DNA of 64,000 bases from Rhodanobacter sp. Soil772 (GCF_001428385.1 NZ_LMSK01000001.1:683355-747354), one strand, 5' to 3'; numbered from the stretch's first letter, positions 9,159-18,077 are shown. Notes: generated by a model not told the origin, from the sequence alone. Numbers and translations: made by a program.

Positions 9159-9184
9159 GATATCGAAGTTCCATCCGGCTGGCG

Positions 9185-9841
9185 TTAGCCAGCCCGCCGG
9201 AACGTGAGGTTGATGCGGCAATCGCCCAACGCAGCGTGATGGTTCGGCTTCAGCGGCAGCACGCCGTGATAGCGCAGCCGCGCCGGGCCGCCCCACACGA
9301 CCACGTCGCCATGTGCCAGCGGCACGCGTTGCGGGTAGTCCGAGCGCTGCAAGCCGCCGAACAGGAACACCACCGGAATGCCCAGCGAGACCGACACGAT
9401 CGGCTGACCCAGGTCGTGCTCATCGCGGTCCTGATGCAGGCTCAGCCGGGTACCCGCCTCGTAGCGGTTGACCAGGCAGGCATCCGGCACGAAGCCGGCG
9501 AAACCGGCGTGCGCTGCGGTGGTAGCCGCCAGGTGCAGGAAGGCCGCTGGCATCGGCGGCCATGGCTTGCCGCTGTCCGGGTCGATCGGATCGTAGCGGT
9601 AACCGCGGCGATCGCTGACCCAGCCCAGCGGTCCCGCATTGGTCATGGCCACCGACATGCGGAAACCGCCGGGCGTGACCAGATGGCGGAACGGCGCCCG
9701 CGCCACGATCGCGTCGAGCGCCTGCAGCAACGCCGCCTCATCCGCCAGCGCAAACCCGCGCAGCACCATCGCGCCCTCGCACAATGGCTCGTCCCGACGG
9801 ACAGGAGCAGGAGCGGCAGCGAACAGGTCGGTGGTGATCAT
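9185..9841 (-). CDS. alkB: DNA oxidative demethylase AlkB
   Basis: A 2-oxoglutarate/Fe(II) dioxygenase of 218 residues that repairs 1-methyladenine and 3-methylcytosine by oxidative demethylation. The iron triad is visible as the HQD of LSLHQDRDE and the histidine of RYHGVLPL. The 2OG-binding arginines lie in DCRINLTFRRAG at the C-terminus. MPAAFLHLAA and CLVNRYEAGTRLS are conserved AlkB segments. The ATG at 9841 overlaps the stop of the upstream oxygenase by four bases. It is the third gene of the ada operon, so induction by Ada is likely. Confidence 0.95.
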   Translation of the reverse strand: MITTDLFAAAPAPVRRDEPLCEGAMVLRGFALADEAALLQALDAIVARAPFRHLVTPGGFRMSVAMTNAGPLGWVSDRRGYRYDPIDPDSGKPWPPMPAAFLHLAATTAAHAGFAGFVPDACLVNRYEAGTRLSLHQDRDEHDLGQPIVSVSLGIPVVFLFGGLQRSDYPQRVPLAHGDVVVWGGPARLRYHGVLPLKPNHHAALGDCRINLTFRRAG

Positions 9842-10569
9842 GTGGCGTCGTGAAAGATGATGCCGAGCGTGTGGCGATGGCCGCTGCGCACGCGGCTGAC
9901 GCCGTGGCGCATATTCACCCGGTAGCTGCCGCGCGTACCTTGCACCGGACGCTGGTGTACCGCGAACACCACCGCATCGCCCTGGCGCAGCGGCACCACG
10001 TCGGCGCGCGACTGCATGCGCGGGCGCTGCTCGGTCAGCACGAACTCGCCGCCGCTGAAATCGCGTCCCGGCTCGGACAACAGGATCGCCAGCTGCAGCG
10101 GGAATACGTGTTCGCCGTACAGATCCTGGTGCAGGCAGTTGTAGTCGCCCGCACCGTACTGCAGCAGCAACGGGGTGGGACGCCGCTGGCCGGCGGCGTG
10201 GCAGCTGGCGATGAATTCGGCATGCGTGGCGGGGTAGCGCACGGCCAGTCCTATCGACGCGTTCCAGCGGTTCGCGATCGGCACCAGTTGCGGGTAGATC
10301 GCGCCGCGCAGCTCGGCCACCAGCTCGGGCAGCGGATAGTTGAAGTAGCGGTATTCGCCACGGCCAAAACCGTGGCGGCCCATCACCACGCGGCTGCGAA
10401 ACCGTCCATCGTCCGCGTACAGGCTGGCCAGCGCCGCGCACTCCTGCGGCGACAGCAGGGCTTCCAGCATCGCGCAGCCGTGCGCGTCGAGTTCGTCGGC
10501 GATACCGGCCCAGTTGTACACCTGCAGCCGCGGGTCGGTTTCGGGGGCAGGGTGCAAGCGCGCATTCAT
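9838..10569 (-). CDS. 2OG-Fe(II) oxygenase between ada and alkB
   Basis: A 243-residue dioxygenase distinct from AlkB. The predicted iron ligands are H and D in LHQDLYGEHVFPLQ and a histidine in NMRHGVSRVRSG, near the arginines expected to bind 2-oxoglutarate. A double-stranded beta-helix pattern (QLAILLSEPGRDFSGGEFVLTEQ) runs between them. It starts with an ATGA overlap on ada and ends with an ATGA overlap on alkB, so all three are translated together. Homologues are usually named only as 2OG-Fe(II) oxygenases, some related to prolyl hydroxylases. A role in alkylation damage is inferred from the operon. Confidence 0.85.
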   Translation of the reverse strand: MNARLHPAPETDPRLQVYNWAGIADELDAHGCAMLEALLSPQECAALASLYADDGRFRSRVVMGRHGFGRGEYRYFNYPLPELVAELRGAIYPQLVPIANRWNASIGLAVRYPATHAEFIASCHAAGQRRPTPLLLQYGAGDYNCLHQDLYGEHVFPLQLAILLSEPGRDFSGGEFVLTEQRPRMQSRADVVPLRQGDAVVFAVHQRPVQGTRGSYRVNMRHGVSRVRSGHRHTLGIIFHDAT

Positions 10570-11645
10570 GCCTTTGCCTCGCGCTCCAGCAGCGCGCGCT
10601 TGCGCTGCACGCCCCAGCGATAGCCGGACAGGCCGCCGTCGTTGCGCACCACGCGGTGGCACGGAATCGCGACCGCCAGCATGTTGGTGGCACAAGCCTG
10701 CGCCACCGCCCGCGTGGCCTTGGGCGAACCGATGCGCCGCGCGATCTCGCTGTAGCTGGCGGTGCTGCCGGCCGGGATCTCGCGCAACGCCCGCCACACG
10801 CGCTGCTGGAACGCGGTGCCGCGCACGTCCAGCGGCAGGTCCAGGCCGATCGCCGGCGCCTCGATGAAGCCGACCACCTGCGCCACCAGTCGCTCGTAGT
10901 CGCGGTCGCCGCCGAGCAGCCTGGCCTTGGGGAAGCGATCCTGCAGGTCGCGCGCCAGCGCGTCCGGATCGTCGCCGAGCAGGATTGCGCACACGCCGCG
11001 TTCGCTCTGCGCCACCAGGATCGCACCCAGCGAGCACTCGCCGATGGCAAAGCGGATCTCGCTGTCGGCGCCGCCGGCGCGATAGCTGGAAGGCGTCATG
11101 CCCAGCACCTGGTTGGCGGTTTCGTAGAAACGGCTGCTGGCGTTGTAGCCGGCGTCGAAGATCGCCTCGGTCACCGAAGCGCCGCGCTCCAGCTCGTTGC
11201 GCACGCGCCGGCTGCGGTGCGCCGTGGCGTACTGCTTCGGGGTCACGCCGGTGACGGCCTTGAACACGCGGTGGAAGTGGAACGGGCTGAGCCCGGTCGG
11301 CTGCGCCAGTTGTTCAAGCGTGGGCGCCGTCTCGGCCTGCTCGATCAGCCGGCAGGCGGCGGTGACCATCGCCGCGTGCTGTTCCGCCAGCGACGGCTGA
11401 TTGGGCTTGCAACGCTTGCACGGGCGAAAACCGGCGCGTTCCGCGTCGGCCGCGGTGGCGTGGAACGCCACGTTCTCGGGCCGCGCCGGGCGCGCCGCGC
11501 AGGACGGGCGGCAGTACACGCCGGTGGTTTTCACCGAATAGAAGAAGCTGCCGTCGGCACGCGCGTCGCGCGCCTGCAGCGCGGCCCAGCGCGGGTCGGC
11601 CAGGGTGATGGCGGCAAGCTCGGCATGTTTATCGAGGGTCTTCAT
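10566..11645 (-). CDS. ada: Ada: methylphosphotriester/O6-methylguanine methyltransferase and activator
   Basis: A 359-residue bifunctional adaptive-response protein. The N-terminal zinc domain has C45, C49, C76 and C79 (GVYCRPSC and CKRC); C45 is the expected methyl-phosphotriester acceptor. An AraC-type helix-turn-helix follows (LEQLAQPTGLSPFHFHRVFKAVTG). The C-terminal methyltransferase domain carries the active-site PCHRVV, with C329 as O6-methylguanine acceptor. The ATG at 11645 has GGAAGGAA upstream; a longer in-frame start at 11675 lacks such support. It heads an operon with an oxygenase and alkB, so methylated Ada probably activates its own operon. Confidence 0.96.
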   Translation of the reverse strand: MKTLDKHAELAAITLADPRWAALQARDARADGSFFYSVKTTGVYCRPSCAARPARPENVAFHATAADAERAGFRPCKRCKPNQPSLAEQHAAMVTAACRLIEQAETAPTLEQLAQPTGLSPFHFHRVFKAVTGVTPKQYATAHRSRRVRNELERGASVTEAIFDAGYNASSRFYETANQVLGMTPSSYRAGGADSEIRFAIGECSLGAILVAQSERGVCAILLGDDPDALARDLQDRFPKARLLGGDRDYERLVAQVVGFIEAPAIGLDLPLDVRGTAFQQRVWRALREIPAGSTASYSEIARRIGSPKATRAVAQACATNMLAVAIPCHRVVRNDGGLSGYRWGVQRKRALLEREAKA

Positions 11646-11739
11646 GGTTGTTCCTTCCGTCAGATTATCGCGCAAGGCTCAATCTACGGATCAGCAACCG
11701 CCGCGGCACCCCGGGTCTTGCGGTCGAATTCGAACTGGT

Positions 11740-12483
11740 TCACCGGCAGGAGCGCCCATGGGCGCTCCTGACGTCCACCAGCACCAGTTCCGCATCTTCC
11801 AGCGCGATCACTTTCAGCGTCGCCTCGTCACGGATCGCCGCGCCGTCGCGGGCGTCCAGCTTCACGCCGTTCAGTTCCACCGCGCCGGTGGCCGGCACCA
11901 GGTAGGCGTAGCGGCCGGGGGCCAACGGGTACTCGGTGCTTTCGCCGGCCTTGAGCGTCGCGCCCAGCACGCGCGCGTCGGTGCGCAGCGGCAGTGCCTC
12001 GGTGTCTTCCTTGAAGCCGCTGGCCAGGGCTACGAAGCGACCCGAGCGCTCGCCTTTCGGAAACGGACGGGCGCCCCACGCTGGCGGTTCGCCGTGACCG
12101 TCGGGGATGATCCAGATCTGGAAGATGCGCGTGCTCTCGTTCTCCAAGTTGTACTCGGCGTGGGTGATGCCGCTGCCTGCGCTCATCACCTGCACGTCGC
12201 CGGCCTCGGTGCGGCCCGCATTGCCGAGGCTGTCCTTGTGGCTGATCGCACCTTCGCGCACGTAGGTGATGATTTCCATGTCCGCGTGCGGATGCGGCGG
12301 AAAGCCCGTTTGCGGAGCAATGGTGTCGTCGTTCCACACGCGCAGCGCGCCCCAGCCCATGCGGCCGGGGTCGTTGTAGCCGGCGAACGAGAAATGATGC
12401 TTGGCCTTGAGCCAGCCGTGATCGGCTCCGCCCAGGCTGTCGAAGGGTCTGCGTTCAATCACGGTGGTGCTCCTCATGTTCAT
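11740..12483 (-). CDS. Pirin family protein
   Basis: A 247-residue cytoplasmic bicupin. The N-terminal cupin holds the metal ligands of the family (FPPHPHADMEIITYV, GSGITHAEYN with a following glutamate), and the C-terminal cupin is degenerate. This resembles bacterial YhaK/pirin proteins, some with quercetin-2,3-dioxygenase activity; the in vivo role is unknown. Two near starts (12483 and 12477) are possible and neither has a clear ribosome binding site. It stands alone between ada and the SDR gene. Confidence 0.88.
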   Translation of the reverse strand: MNMRSTTVIERRPFDSLGGADHGWLKAKHHFSFAGYNDPGRMGWGALRVWNDDTIAPQTGFPPHPHADMEIITYVREGAISHKDSLGNAGRTEAGDVQVMSAGSGITHAEYNLENESTRIFQIWIIPDGHGEPPAWGARPFPKGERSGRFVALASGFKEDTEALPLRTDARVLGATLKAGESTEYPLAPGRYAYLVPATGAVELNGVKLDARDGAAIRDEATLKVIALEDAELVLVDVRSAHGRSCR

Positions 12484-12584
12484 CGCGCCAGGCTGGCGCC
12501 TGGGTACAACATAAGGCTACGCAGCGCCGTCTGAAACGGGCGCGAAGGAAACGGATTGTCGTCGTTTCCGCGCCAGTGGCCGAC

Positions 12585-14201
12585 TCACCAGTCGGTGGGC
12601 CGGTAATCCTTCAGGAACTGGCCCCACACGTGCTCGCCGGTGTTGATGCCGTGGATGATCGGATCGACGATGCGCGCGGCGCCGTCGACGATGTCCAGCG
12701 GCGGGTGGAAGCGTTCTGCCAGCACCTTCTTCGCGGCCAGCTCGGCGGGGTCTTCGTCGGTCACCCAGCCGGTGTCGACGCTGTTCATGTGGATGCCGTC
12801 GTTGTGGTAATCGGTGGCCGAGGTGCGCGTCATCATGTTCAGCGCGGCCTTGGCCATGTTGGTGTGCGGGTGGCGGGTGGTCTTGAAGTTGCGGTAGAAC
12901 TGACCCTCCATCGCCGACACGTTGACGATGTGCTTGTCGCGTTCGGGCGTGCGCAGCATCAGCGGCTTCAGCCGCGCGTTGATGATGAACGGCGCGATCG
13001 CATTCACCAATTGCACCTCCAGCAACTCCACCGACGGCACTTCGGCCATCAGCAACCGCCACGAATTGCGCTGGCGCAGGTCGATCTGCTGCAGGTCCTG
13101 GTCCAGCCGGCCTTCGGGAAACAGGTGGCTCTGCGCCAGCAGCTCTTCCGGCAGCAGCGGCAATTGCGACAGCTCGGCGGCGCGGCTCAGCCCGGGCAGG
13201 TCGGAAGCGCGGCCGGCCAGCGCCGTCGCACCAGTCTCGGGCAGGAGGTTCGCGCCACGCAGGCCTTCGTAATGGCCGACCAGTTGGCGCACGTGCTCGG
13301 GCAGGTCGTGCAGCGCAGCGGTCTCGCCTTCCATCATGTGCGCGTAGAAATCCGGCGGGCGGCGCACGGTCTGGCAGGCGTTGTTGATGATGAAGTCCAG
13401 CCGCGGCCGGGTGGCCACCAGTTCCTGGCAGAACGCCTCGACGCTGGGCGTGTGGCGCAGGTCGAGGCCGTAGACTTGCAGGCGGTGGCCCCATTCGGCG
13501 AAGTCCGGTTCGGCCGCGTAGCGCGCCGCCGAGTCGCGCGGGAAACGCGTGGTAACGATCAGTTCGGCACCGGCGCGCAGCAGCTTCAGCCCGGCCTGGT
13601 AGCCGATCTTCACACGGCCGCCGGTGAGCAGCGCCACGCGGCCGCACAGGTCGGCCAGTTCGCCACGCTTGGCGTAGTTGAACGCGGCACAACCGGGGCA
13701 CAGCTGGTCGTAGAAGAAATGGATGGCCGTGTACTTCTGCTTGCACACGTAGCAGTGCTTCGGTTCGATCGACTCGCGCGGCTGCGCGGCGTCGACCTCC
13801 GGCGGGACGTCGTGCGGCAGGAAACCTTCGGGCGCGAACACGTTCGGCGTGGTGAACACCGGCTTACGCCGCAGCGCGCGGATGCCGGTCTGGTTCAGCA
13901 CGGTTTCCTCGGTCTCGATCTTGTTCGCATGGCGCGCTTTCTCGGCCGCCTTCAGCTTGACCCGGCGTGCCACCGGGTCGGGGTGGTAGACCTGCGCCAC
14001 CGCCTGATGCAGGCGCTGGCGGTCGTCTGCCGGCAGCTGGTCCAGCAACTGGCGGTCGGCCGCCACCGATTCCAGCAGTGCCGCCGCGGTGCGCAGGCGC
14101 TCCAGCAGCGCGGTATCCGCGTTGTCGGGCAGGGGCGTGGGTGCGGGCGTGATCGTCAAGAGGGTCTTCCGTTGTTCAAGTAAGGGGCAGGGCACCACCA
14201 T
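12585..14201 (-). CDS. Atypical short-chain dehydrogenase with N-terminal Cys4 motif
   Basis: A protein of about 538 residues, double the length of a normal SDR. The first part is helical and contains a likely zinc-binding segment CYVCKQKYTAIHFFYDQLCPGC (CxxC...CxxC). The Rossmann region follows, with TGGRVKIG in place of TGxxxGIG and NNAC in place of NNAG. The catalytic serine is seen in VNVSAMEG, but the YxxxK motif reads TNMAK, so the catalytic tyrosine is missing. The N-terminus is uncertain: ATG at 14201, or TTG at 14159, which has a much better ribosome binding site (GGAAGA). NAD(P) binding is likely; oxidoreductase activity is doubtful. The role is unknown. Confidence 0.8.
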   Translation of the reverse strand: MVVPCPLLEQRKTLLTITPAPTPLPDNADTALLERLRTAAALLESVAADRQLLDQLPADDRQRLHQAVAQVYHPDPVARRVKLKAAEKARHANKIETEETVLNQTGIRALRRKPVFTTPNVFAPEGFLPHDVPPEVDAAQPRESIEPKHCYVCKQKYTAIHFFYDQLCPGCAAFNYAKRGELADLCGRVALLTGGRVKIGYQAGLKLLRAGAELIVTTRFPRDSAARYAAEPDFAEWGHRLQVYGLDLRHTPSVEAFCQELVATRPRLDFIINNACQTVRRPPDFYAHMMEGETAALHDLPEHVRQLVGHYEGLRGANLLPETGATALAGRASDLPGLSRAAELSQLPLLPEELLAQSHLFPEGRLDQDLQQIDLRQRNSWRLLMAEVPSVELLEVQLVNAIAPFIINARLKPLMLRTPERDKHIVNVSAMEGQFYRNFKTTRHPHTNMAKAALNMMTRTSATDYHNDGIHMNSVDTGWVTDEDPAELAAKKVLAERFHPPLDIVDGAARIVDPIIHGINTGEHVWGQFLKDYRPTDW

Positions 14202-14454
14202 GCGCACCGCCAGCCGCCTATTTTGCCTGCTTTCTGGCCGGATTTCGGGAAACGGGGGCCAGCTGCCCTGATCGTGCGGCCCGCTCCAAGCAGACTCGAA
14301 GTTCAATTATTGGGCGCCGGCGCACACTTTCATGGCACGGGTGATGCAAAAGTGACAGCGTGGCCATCCAGGCGGGATGGCATGAGGACCCGGGCAGGGC
14401 GAGGCGCTGGCAGAGTTGAGCGTCGTGACCGCCCACAGCGACGAAGGTTGTTTT

Positions 14455-15552
14455 GTGAGTGTGTCGATAACCGCAAGCGTGCGTGTGCAAGAAGCCGTAA
14501 CGGCTAAGCCTTTCGCTGTCTCCGTTCCATCCATCGACGCCCTGCTGGGCGACCTGCCTACCGCGCACCGCGCCTTGCCGATCGGACGCCGGATCGCCGG
14601 GCAGGGTTGCCATGGCGCGAAAACCACCACCCGATTCAACCCGGCCGGCTGCAAGATCCGCATCCGCTTCGTCTATTTTCCGGTGGTCGACGACAACGAC
14701 CGCTGGGCGACCTGCCACCAGCACCTGATCGCCGCCGAGGTCCTGCTCAGCCGCGTATTCGCTGCCCGCGCCGCCGGCCTGCGGCCGATGGCTCCCTCGC
14801 TCGACTACGCCGCCGAGGCTCGCGCCACGGTACGGCCGCCGCAGGCCATGTTCCATCCGGCCACGCTGGAATATCGACGCTGGTACCGCGCCGACGGCAC
14901 GGCGCGCGCGCAGCCGCTGACCCAGGAAGCGCTTTCACTGCGGCTGGCCGCCACCGACGACCTGCCGATGAAGGAAGCGCGCGCCCGCGTCGCGCAGCGC
15001 TCGCATGCCTTGTCGACGCTCGACCAGACGTGGCTGGTCGACCGCCGCCACACCCCGCTGGAACGGCGTCCGCTCAACCAGGCGGAGTACCGCGCCCTGG
15101 TCGGCGCCCTCGATGGCGTCTGGCAATTGTCGGCCGGTGCCTCGCACATGGAAGGCGCGAACCGCCGGATCGCGCTGCGCGTGGCTGCCGCGCTGGGCAG
15201 CCTGCTGGACGAATACGTCGCGTCGCCGTTCGAATCCGCCGCCTTGAGCGAAGCCTTCAACGAGCACCACCTGGCCCATCTGCGCCAGACCATCGAGAGC
15301 TCGCGCCAGGCGGAATCCGCCTCGTGCACCTTGCTGGCCGGCCCCAAGGCCTGGTTCGCCGCCAAGACGGCCCGGATGCGCGCCGAACACCAGATCGGCC
15401 TGTCGATGTCGCCGACCGCATCCCCCGCGATGCGCCTGTTGGGACGCCCGGTAGTTGCCGTGGTCGGCGGCCGCCTGCACACCTTCGTGGACGGCCGGCG
15501 TCCCGGTGCCCGTCTGGTCCCGGCCGAACCGGTCTACGCCACGTTCGGCTGA
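14455..15552 (+). CDS. Conserved hypothetical protein, 365 aa
   Basis: I do not recognise the family. The protein has no signal peptide or membrane helix and is rich in Ala and Arg. Recognisable stretches are CKIRIRFVYFPVVDDNDRWATCHQHLIAAEVLLSR near the N-terminus and a beta-rich tail (RPVVAVVGGRLHTFVDG). I chose GTG at 14455 because GAAGG lies seven bases upstream; a TTG at 14416 has no such site. It is divergent from the SDR gene and followed by an intergenic repeat. Confidence 0.7.
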   Translation: MSVSITASVRVQEAVTAKPFAVSVPSIDALLGDLPTAHRALPIGRRIAGQGCHGAKTTTRFNPAGCKIRIRFVYFPVVDDNDRWATCHQHLIAAEVLLSRVFAARAAGLRPMAPSLDYAAEARATVRPPQAMFHPATLEYRRWYRADGTARAQPLTQEALSLRLAATDDLPMKEARARVAQRSHALSTLDQTWLVDRRHTPLERRPLNQAEYRALVGALDGVWQLSAGASHMEGANRRIALRVAAALGSLLDEYVASPFESAALSEAFNEHHLAHLRQTIESSRQAESASCTLLAGPKAWFAAKTARMRAEHQIGLSMSPTASPAMRLLGRPVVAVVGGRLHTFVDGRRPGARLVPAEPVYATFG

Positions 15553-15700
15553 ACGTGCAGTCGCTCCATCCCTGATCCATCCGGTTGCCGATGCAACTAC
15601 CGGATGCACAACTGCGTATTCGCTCCCTGAACCCGTGCTCGCATCCCCGGCGGCTTGATCCGCCCGGCAACTACAGACACCGCGCGCTCTTTCCGATCAT

Positions 15701-15729
15701 CCTTCGACAAGCTCAGGACGAACGGAAGG
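15701..15729. repeat. TTCGACA-type dispersed repeat (single copy)
   Basis: The core TTCGACAAGCTCAGGACGAA, flanked by CC and CGGAAGG, recurs almost unchanged at 17955-17982 and in variant form at 20755-20779. It lies between the hypothetical gene and the DUF5329 stop. It looks like one arm of a REP-type intergenic element. Confidence 0.7.
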
Positions 15730-15737
15730 GTCCGGGT

Positions 15738-16157
15738 TCACGGAGTGCGAAAGACGGCCAGCTTGCCGCGCAGGAACGTGGCGGCGTCGATGTTGTGGCC
15801 ATCGGCGAAGCGGATGGTGTAGCGGGTTCCGGATACCGACGAGCCGGTGGCGCAATAGACGATGAAGTCGTCCACGGTTTTCACCCGGCTGCCGGCGAAG
15901 CGCAGCTTCAGGCGCATGTGCGCGGCCGCGTGCTCCGCGTCGTAAGCACTGCCGTTGCGGATGAAACTGGCGCCGTGCAGCATGGCGACCGTGGTGATCA
16001 GGTAGTCGATTTTCTGTTGTTCGGTCGGTGGCGACGACACGGGTTGCTGGGCGAGTGCGGGCGTCAGCAGCAGGGCGAACAGCAGCCATGCCAGCAGCAC
16101 CCTGAGCAGGCACGCGGGGACGGGTCGGTCGAGAGGGTGGCGTGTTGCGGGAAGCAT
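15738..16157 (-). CDS. DUF5329 family periplasmic protein
   Basis: A 139-residue secreted protein with a long hydrophobic signal peptide (cleavage near TPALAQQ). The mature part matches the DUF5329 pattern: KIDYLITTVAMLHGASFIRNG, HAAAHMRLKLRF, TVDDFIVYCATGSSVSGTRYTIRF. The usual cysteine before FIRNG is replaced by serine. The start at 16157 has AAAGGA upstream; one at 16175 is possible. It follows the phospholipase D lipoprotein gene by 27 bases and may share its transcript. Function unknown. Confidence 0.8.
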   Translation of the reverse strand: MLPATRHPLDRPVPACLLRVLLAWLLFALLLTPALAQQPVSSPPTEQQKIDYLITTVAMLHGASFIRNGSAYDAEHAAAHMRLKLRFAGSRVKTVDDFIVYCATGSSVSGTRYTIRFADGHNIDAATFLRGKLAVFRTP

Positions 16158-16184
16158 GGGGCAGGGTCCTTTCATTCGGCGGCC

Positions 16185-17741
16185 CTAGAGCAGGCTTTCC
16201 AGCGGCAGCAGCTTGAGCATCTGCACTTCGATGCGACGCTGGGTGGTGGCGTCGGGGTCGCGGTCGTAGCTCACCGGTTTGCCGTTGTCGCTGGCCTGCC
16301 ATTGCATGGCGCCGCCGTCCGTCTTCAGCGTCACGTGGTAGGCACTGGCGGGCATCGTGGCTGTGTCGAAGAACTGGGTCACCGCCGCAGCCAGCGGCGG
16401 GCAATCGACAATGAGGCCCATCTCGGTGTTCAGCAGTTTCGAACGGGCATCCATGTTCATCGAGCCGATGAACACCTGCTGTCGGTCCACCACGATCGCC
16501 TTCGCATGCAGGCTCACTCCGGACGAGGTGCCACCCGCGGTGGCGGGTTGGGCCACGCCGGCAGCGGGACGCAGTTCGTACAGCTGCACGCCACCTTCGA
16601 GCAGCGCACGGCGGTAGCGCGAATAGCCCGAGTACACCGCCGGCTCGTCGTTGGAGGCGAGCGAGTTGGTCAGCACTTTCACCGTGACGCCGCGCGCCGC
16701 GAGTGTGGTGAGATATTGCGTGCCTCGGTCGCCCGGAATGAAGTACGGCGAAATCAGCAGCAGTTCGTGCTGCGCGCCGTCGGTCAGCGCCTTGATGTCC
16801 GGACCGATGCGCAGCTGCGGCTGGTCGTGTCCGGCGTCGATTTTTTCCGGCTGGTCGGCGACCAGGCTGGCCGGCCCCCAGAACCACTTGCCCGGGCGGT
16901 CGGCGGAAGCACCGTGGGGCAGCTCGTCCAGCGTCGCCTGCGCATAGTCCGACTGCGCGAACACGCGCGCGTCGTGCGCCAGGTCCACCCGCAGCTTGGC
17001 CAGGTCGTAGTGGTCGGCATGCTTGCCGCTGAAGGCTTTCACCGGATAAGCGGCGTCGCAATTCCAGTAGTCGTCGAACGCTTGCGACGCCTGCTTCACC
17101 ACCGGCCCGATCGCGATCAGGTCGAGGTCGCGGAAATTGGTGCTGTCGCCGGCATCGAAATAGGCGTCGCCGATATTGCGGCCGCCGACAATGGCGACGT
17201 TGCCGTCCACGATGAACGACTTGTTGTGCATGCGGCGGTTGAGCCGGTGCGCATCCAGCAGGAACTGGGTGGCTCTGGAGAAGAGGGATGGTTTTTTCGT
17301 GGCAAACGGATTGAACAGCCGCACCTCGATGTTCGGGTGGGTATCCAGCGCGTCGAACATGTCGATCGCCTCGCCCGCATTGATGTCGTCCACCAGCAGG
17401 CGCACGCGCACGCCGCGATCCGCCGCCGCCAGCAGCCGCTGCGCCACCAGCCGCCCGGTCGCGTCGTTGTCGAAGATGTAGTACTGCAGGTCGAGCGCGT
17501 GCTGCGCGTGGTCGGCCAGCGCCACCCGGCTCATCAGTGCGTTGGTGCTGCGCGTGAGCAGACGGAAGCCGGACTTGTCCTGGTGCTGCTTCACTTCGGC
17601 GTGCACGTAGCGCGCGCCTGCCGTGGCCATGGTCGGTGGCAATGCCTTCGACGACGGCTTGATCACCGCCGCCGGCGGCGAGCAGGCACCCAGCGCCAGA
17701 CCCAGTGCCGCCAGTGCAACCGTCGTCATGAAGCGCCGCAT
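16185..17741 (-). CDS. Phospholipase D family lipoprotein (cardiolipin synthase ClsC-like)
   Basis: A 518-residue envelope protein. An N-terminal lipoprotein signal ends in LGAC with the acylated Cys at position 20. Two HKD active-site motifs are present: HNKSFIVDGNVAIVGGRN in the first half and HAKAIVVDRQQVFIGSMN in the second. Overall order and length match the YmdC/ClsC group, which makes cardiolipin from phosphatidylglycerol plus phosphatidylethanolamine. A periplasmic lipid anchor is as expected for some members. The start at 17741 (MRRFMTTVAL) is set by the signal peptide. It is probably the first gene of a two-gene unit with DUF5329. Confidence 0.9.
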   Translation of the reverse strand: MRRFMTTVALAALGLALGACSPPAAVIKPSSKALPPTMATAGARYVHAEVKQHQDKSGFRLLTRSTNALMSRVALADHAQHALDLQYYIFDNDATGRLVAQRLLAAADRGVRVRLLVDDINAGEAIDMFDALDTHPNIEVRLFNPFATKKPSLFSRATQFLLDAHRLNRRMHNKSFIVDGNVAIVGGRNIGDAYFDAGDSTNFRDLDLIAIGPVVKQASQAFDDYWNCDAAYPVKAFSGKHADHYDLAKLRVDLAHDARVFAQSDYAQATLDELPHGASADRPGKWFWGPASLVADQPEKIDAGHDQPQLRIGPDIKALTDGAQHELLLISPYFIPGDRGTQYLTTLAARGVTVKVLTNSLASNDEPAVYSGYSRYRRALLEGGVQLYELRPAAGVAQPATAGGTSSGVSLHAKAIVVDRQQVFIGSMNMDARSKLLNTEMGLIVDCPPLAAAVTQFFDTATMPASAYHVTLKTDGGAMQWQASDNGKPVSYDRDPDATTQRRIEVQMLKLLPLESLL

Positions 17742-18049
17742 GTCCACACCGCCTGTCTGCTGTAACCCGCGAGCCACTCCGGCCTGACCGCGACGCCGGT
17801 GGATTGACCATTACTCTGCGCAGACTGTCGTGAACGCGACGCGACCGGCCCGAACTCGTTCGCCCTGAGCCACAAACCGCGTTCACCCTGAGCCTGTCGA
17901 AAGGCACTGCCGAGATGCCGGCCCAACACCCCACGCTCCTTCCATCCATCTTTCTTCGACAAGCTCAGGACGAACGGAAGGAAATGTCGTTCGCCGAACC
18001 CAGCCGGCGCACGCCGGACCGGACCCGTGCGTGCGCCGCGTCAACCCGT
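17742..18049. repeat. Intergenic region with a REP-like inverted pair
   Basis: This stretch between the phospholipase and autotransporter genes holds no convincing coding region. It contains an inverted copy of the repeat at 17881-17903 (GTTCACCCTGAGCCTGTCGA plus AAGG), a fragment at 17859-17870, and a direct copy at 17955-17982. The facing copies could fold into a long cruciform, as REP doublets do. Confidence 0.65.
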
Positions 18050-18077
18050 CAACGCCTGCCACTCCGGGCAGGCGTTG
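18050..18077 (-). terminator. Hairpin after the autotransporter gene
   Basis: An 11-bp perfect stem CAACGCCTGCC / GGCAGGCGTTG with a six-base loop lies directly after the stop codon at 18081. No clear U-run follows, so its strength as an intrinsic terminator is uncertain. Confidence 0.6.

Noticed and set aside
11646-11700. Ada box upstream of ada
   Set aside because: TTGCGCGATAAT is suggestive, but the A-box sequence and spacing do not match closely enough to call.
14280-14320. tRNA-like TTCGAAGTTCAAT segment
   Set aside because: No acceptor stem or D-arm could be folded around it; no tRNA was found in the window.
15585-17765. 726-codon plus-strand open frame opposite the phospholipase D gene
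   Set aside because: The minus-strand protein has two intact HKD motifs and a lipobox; this frame has nothing recognisable.
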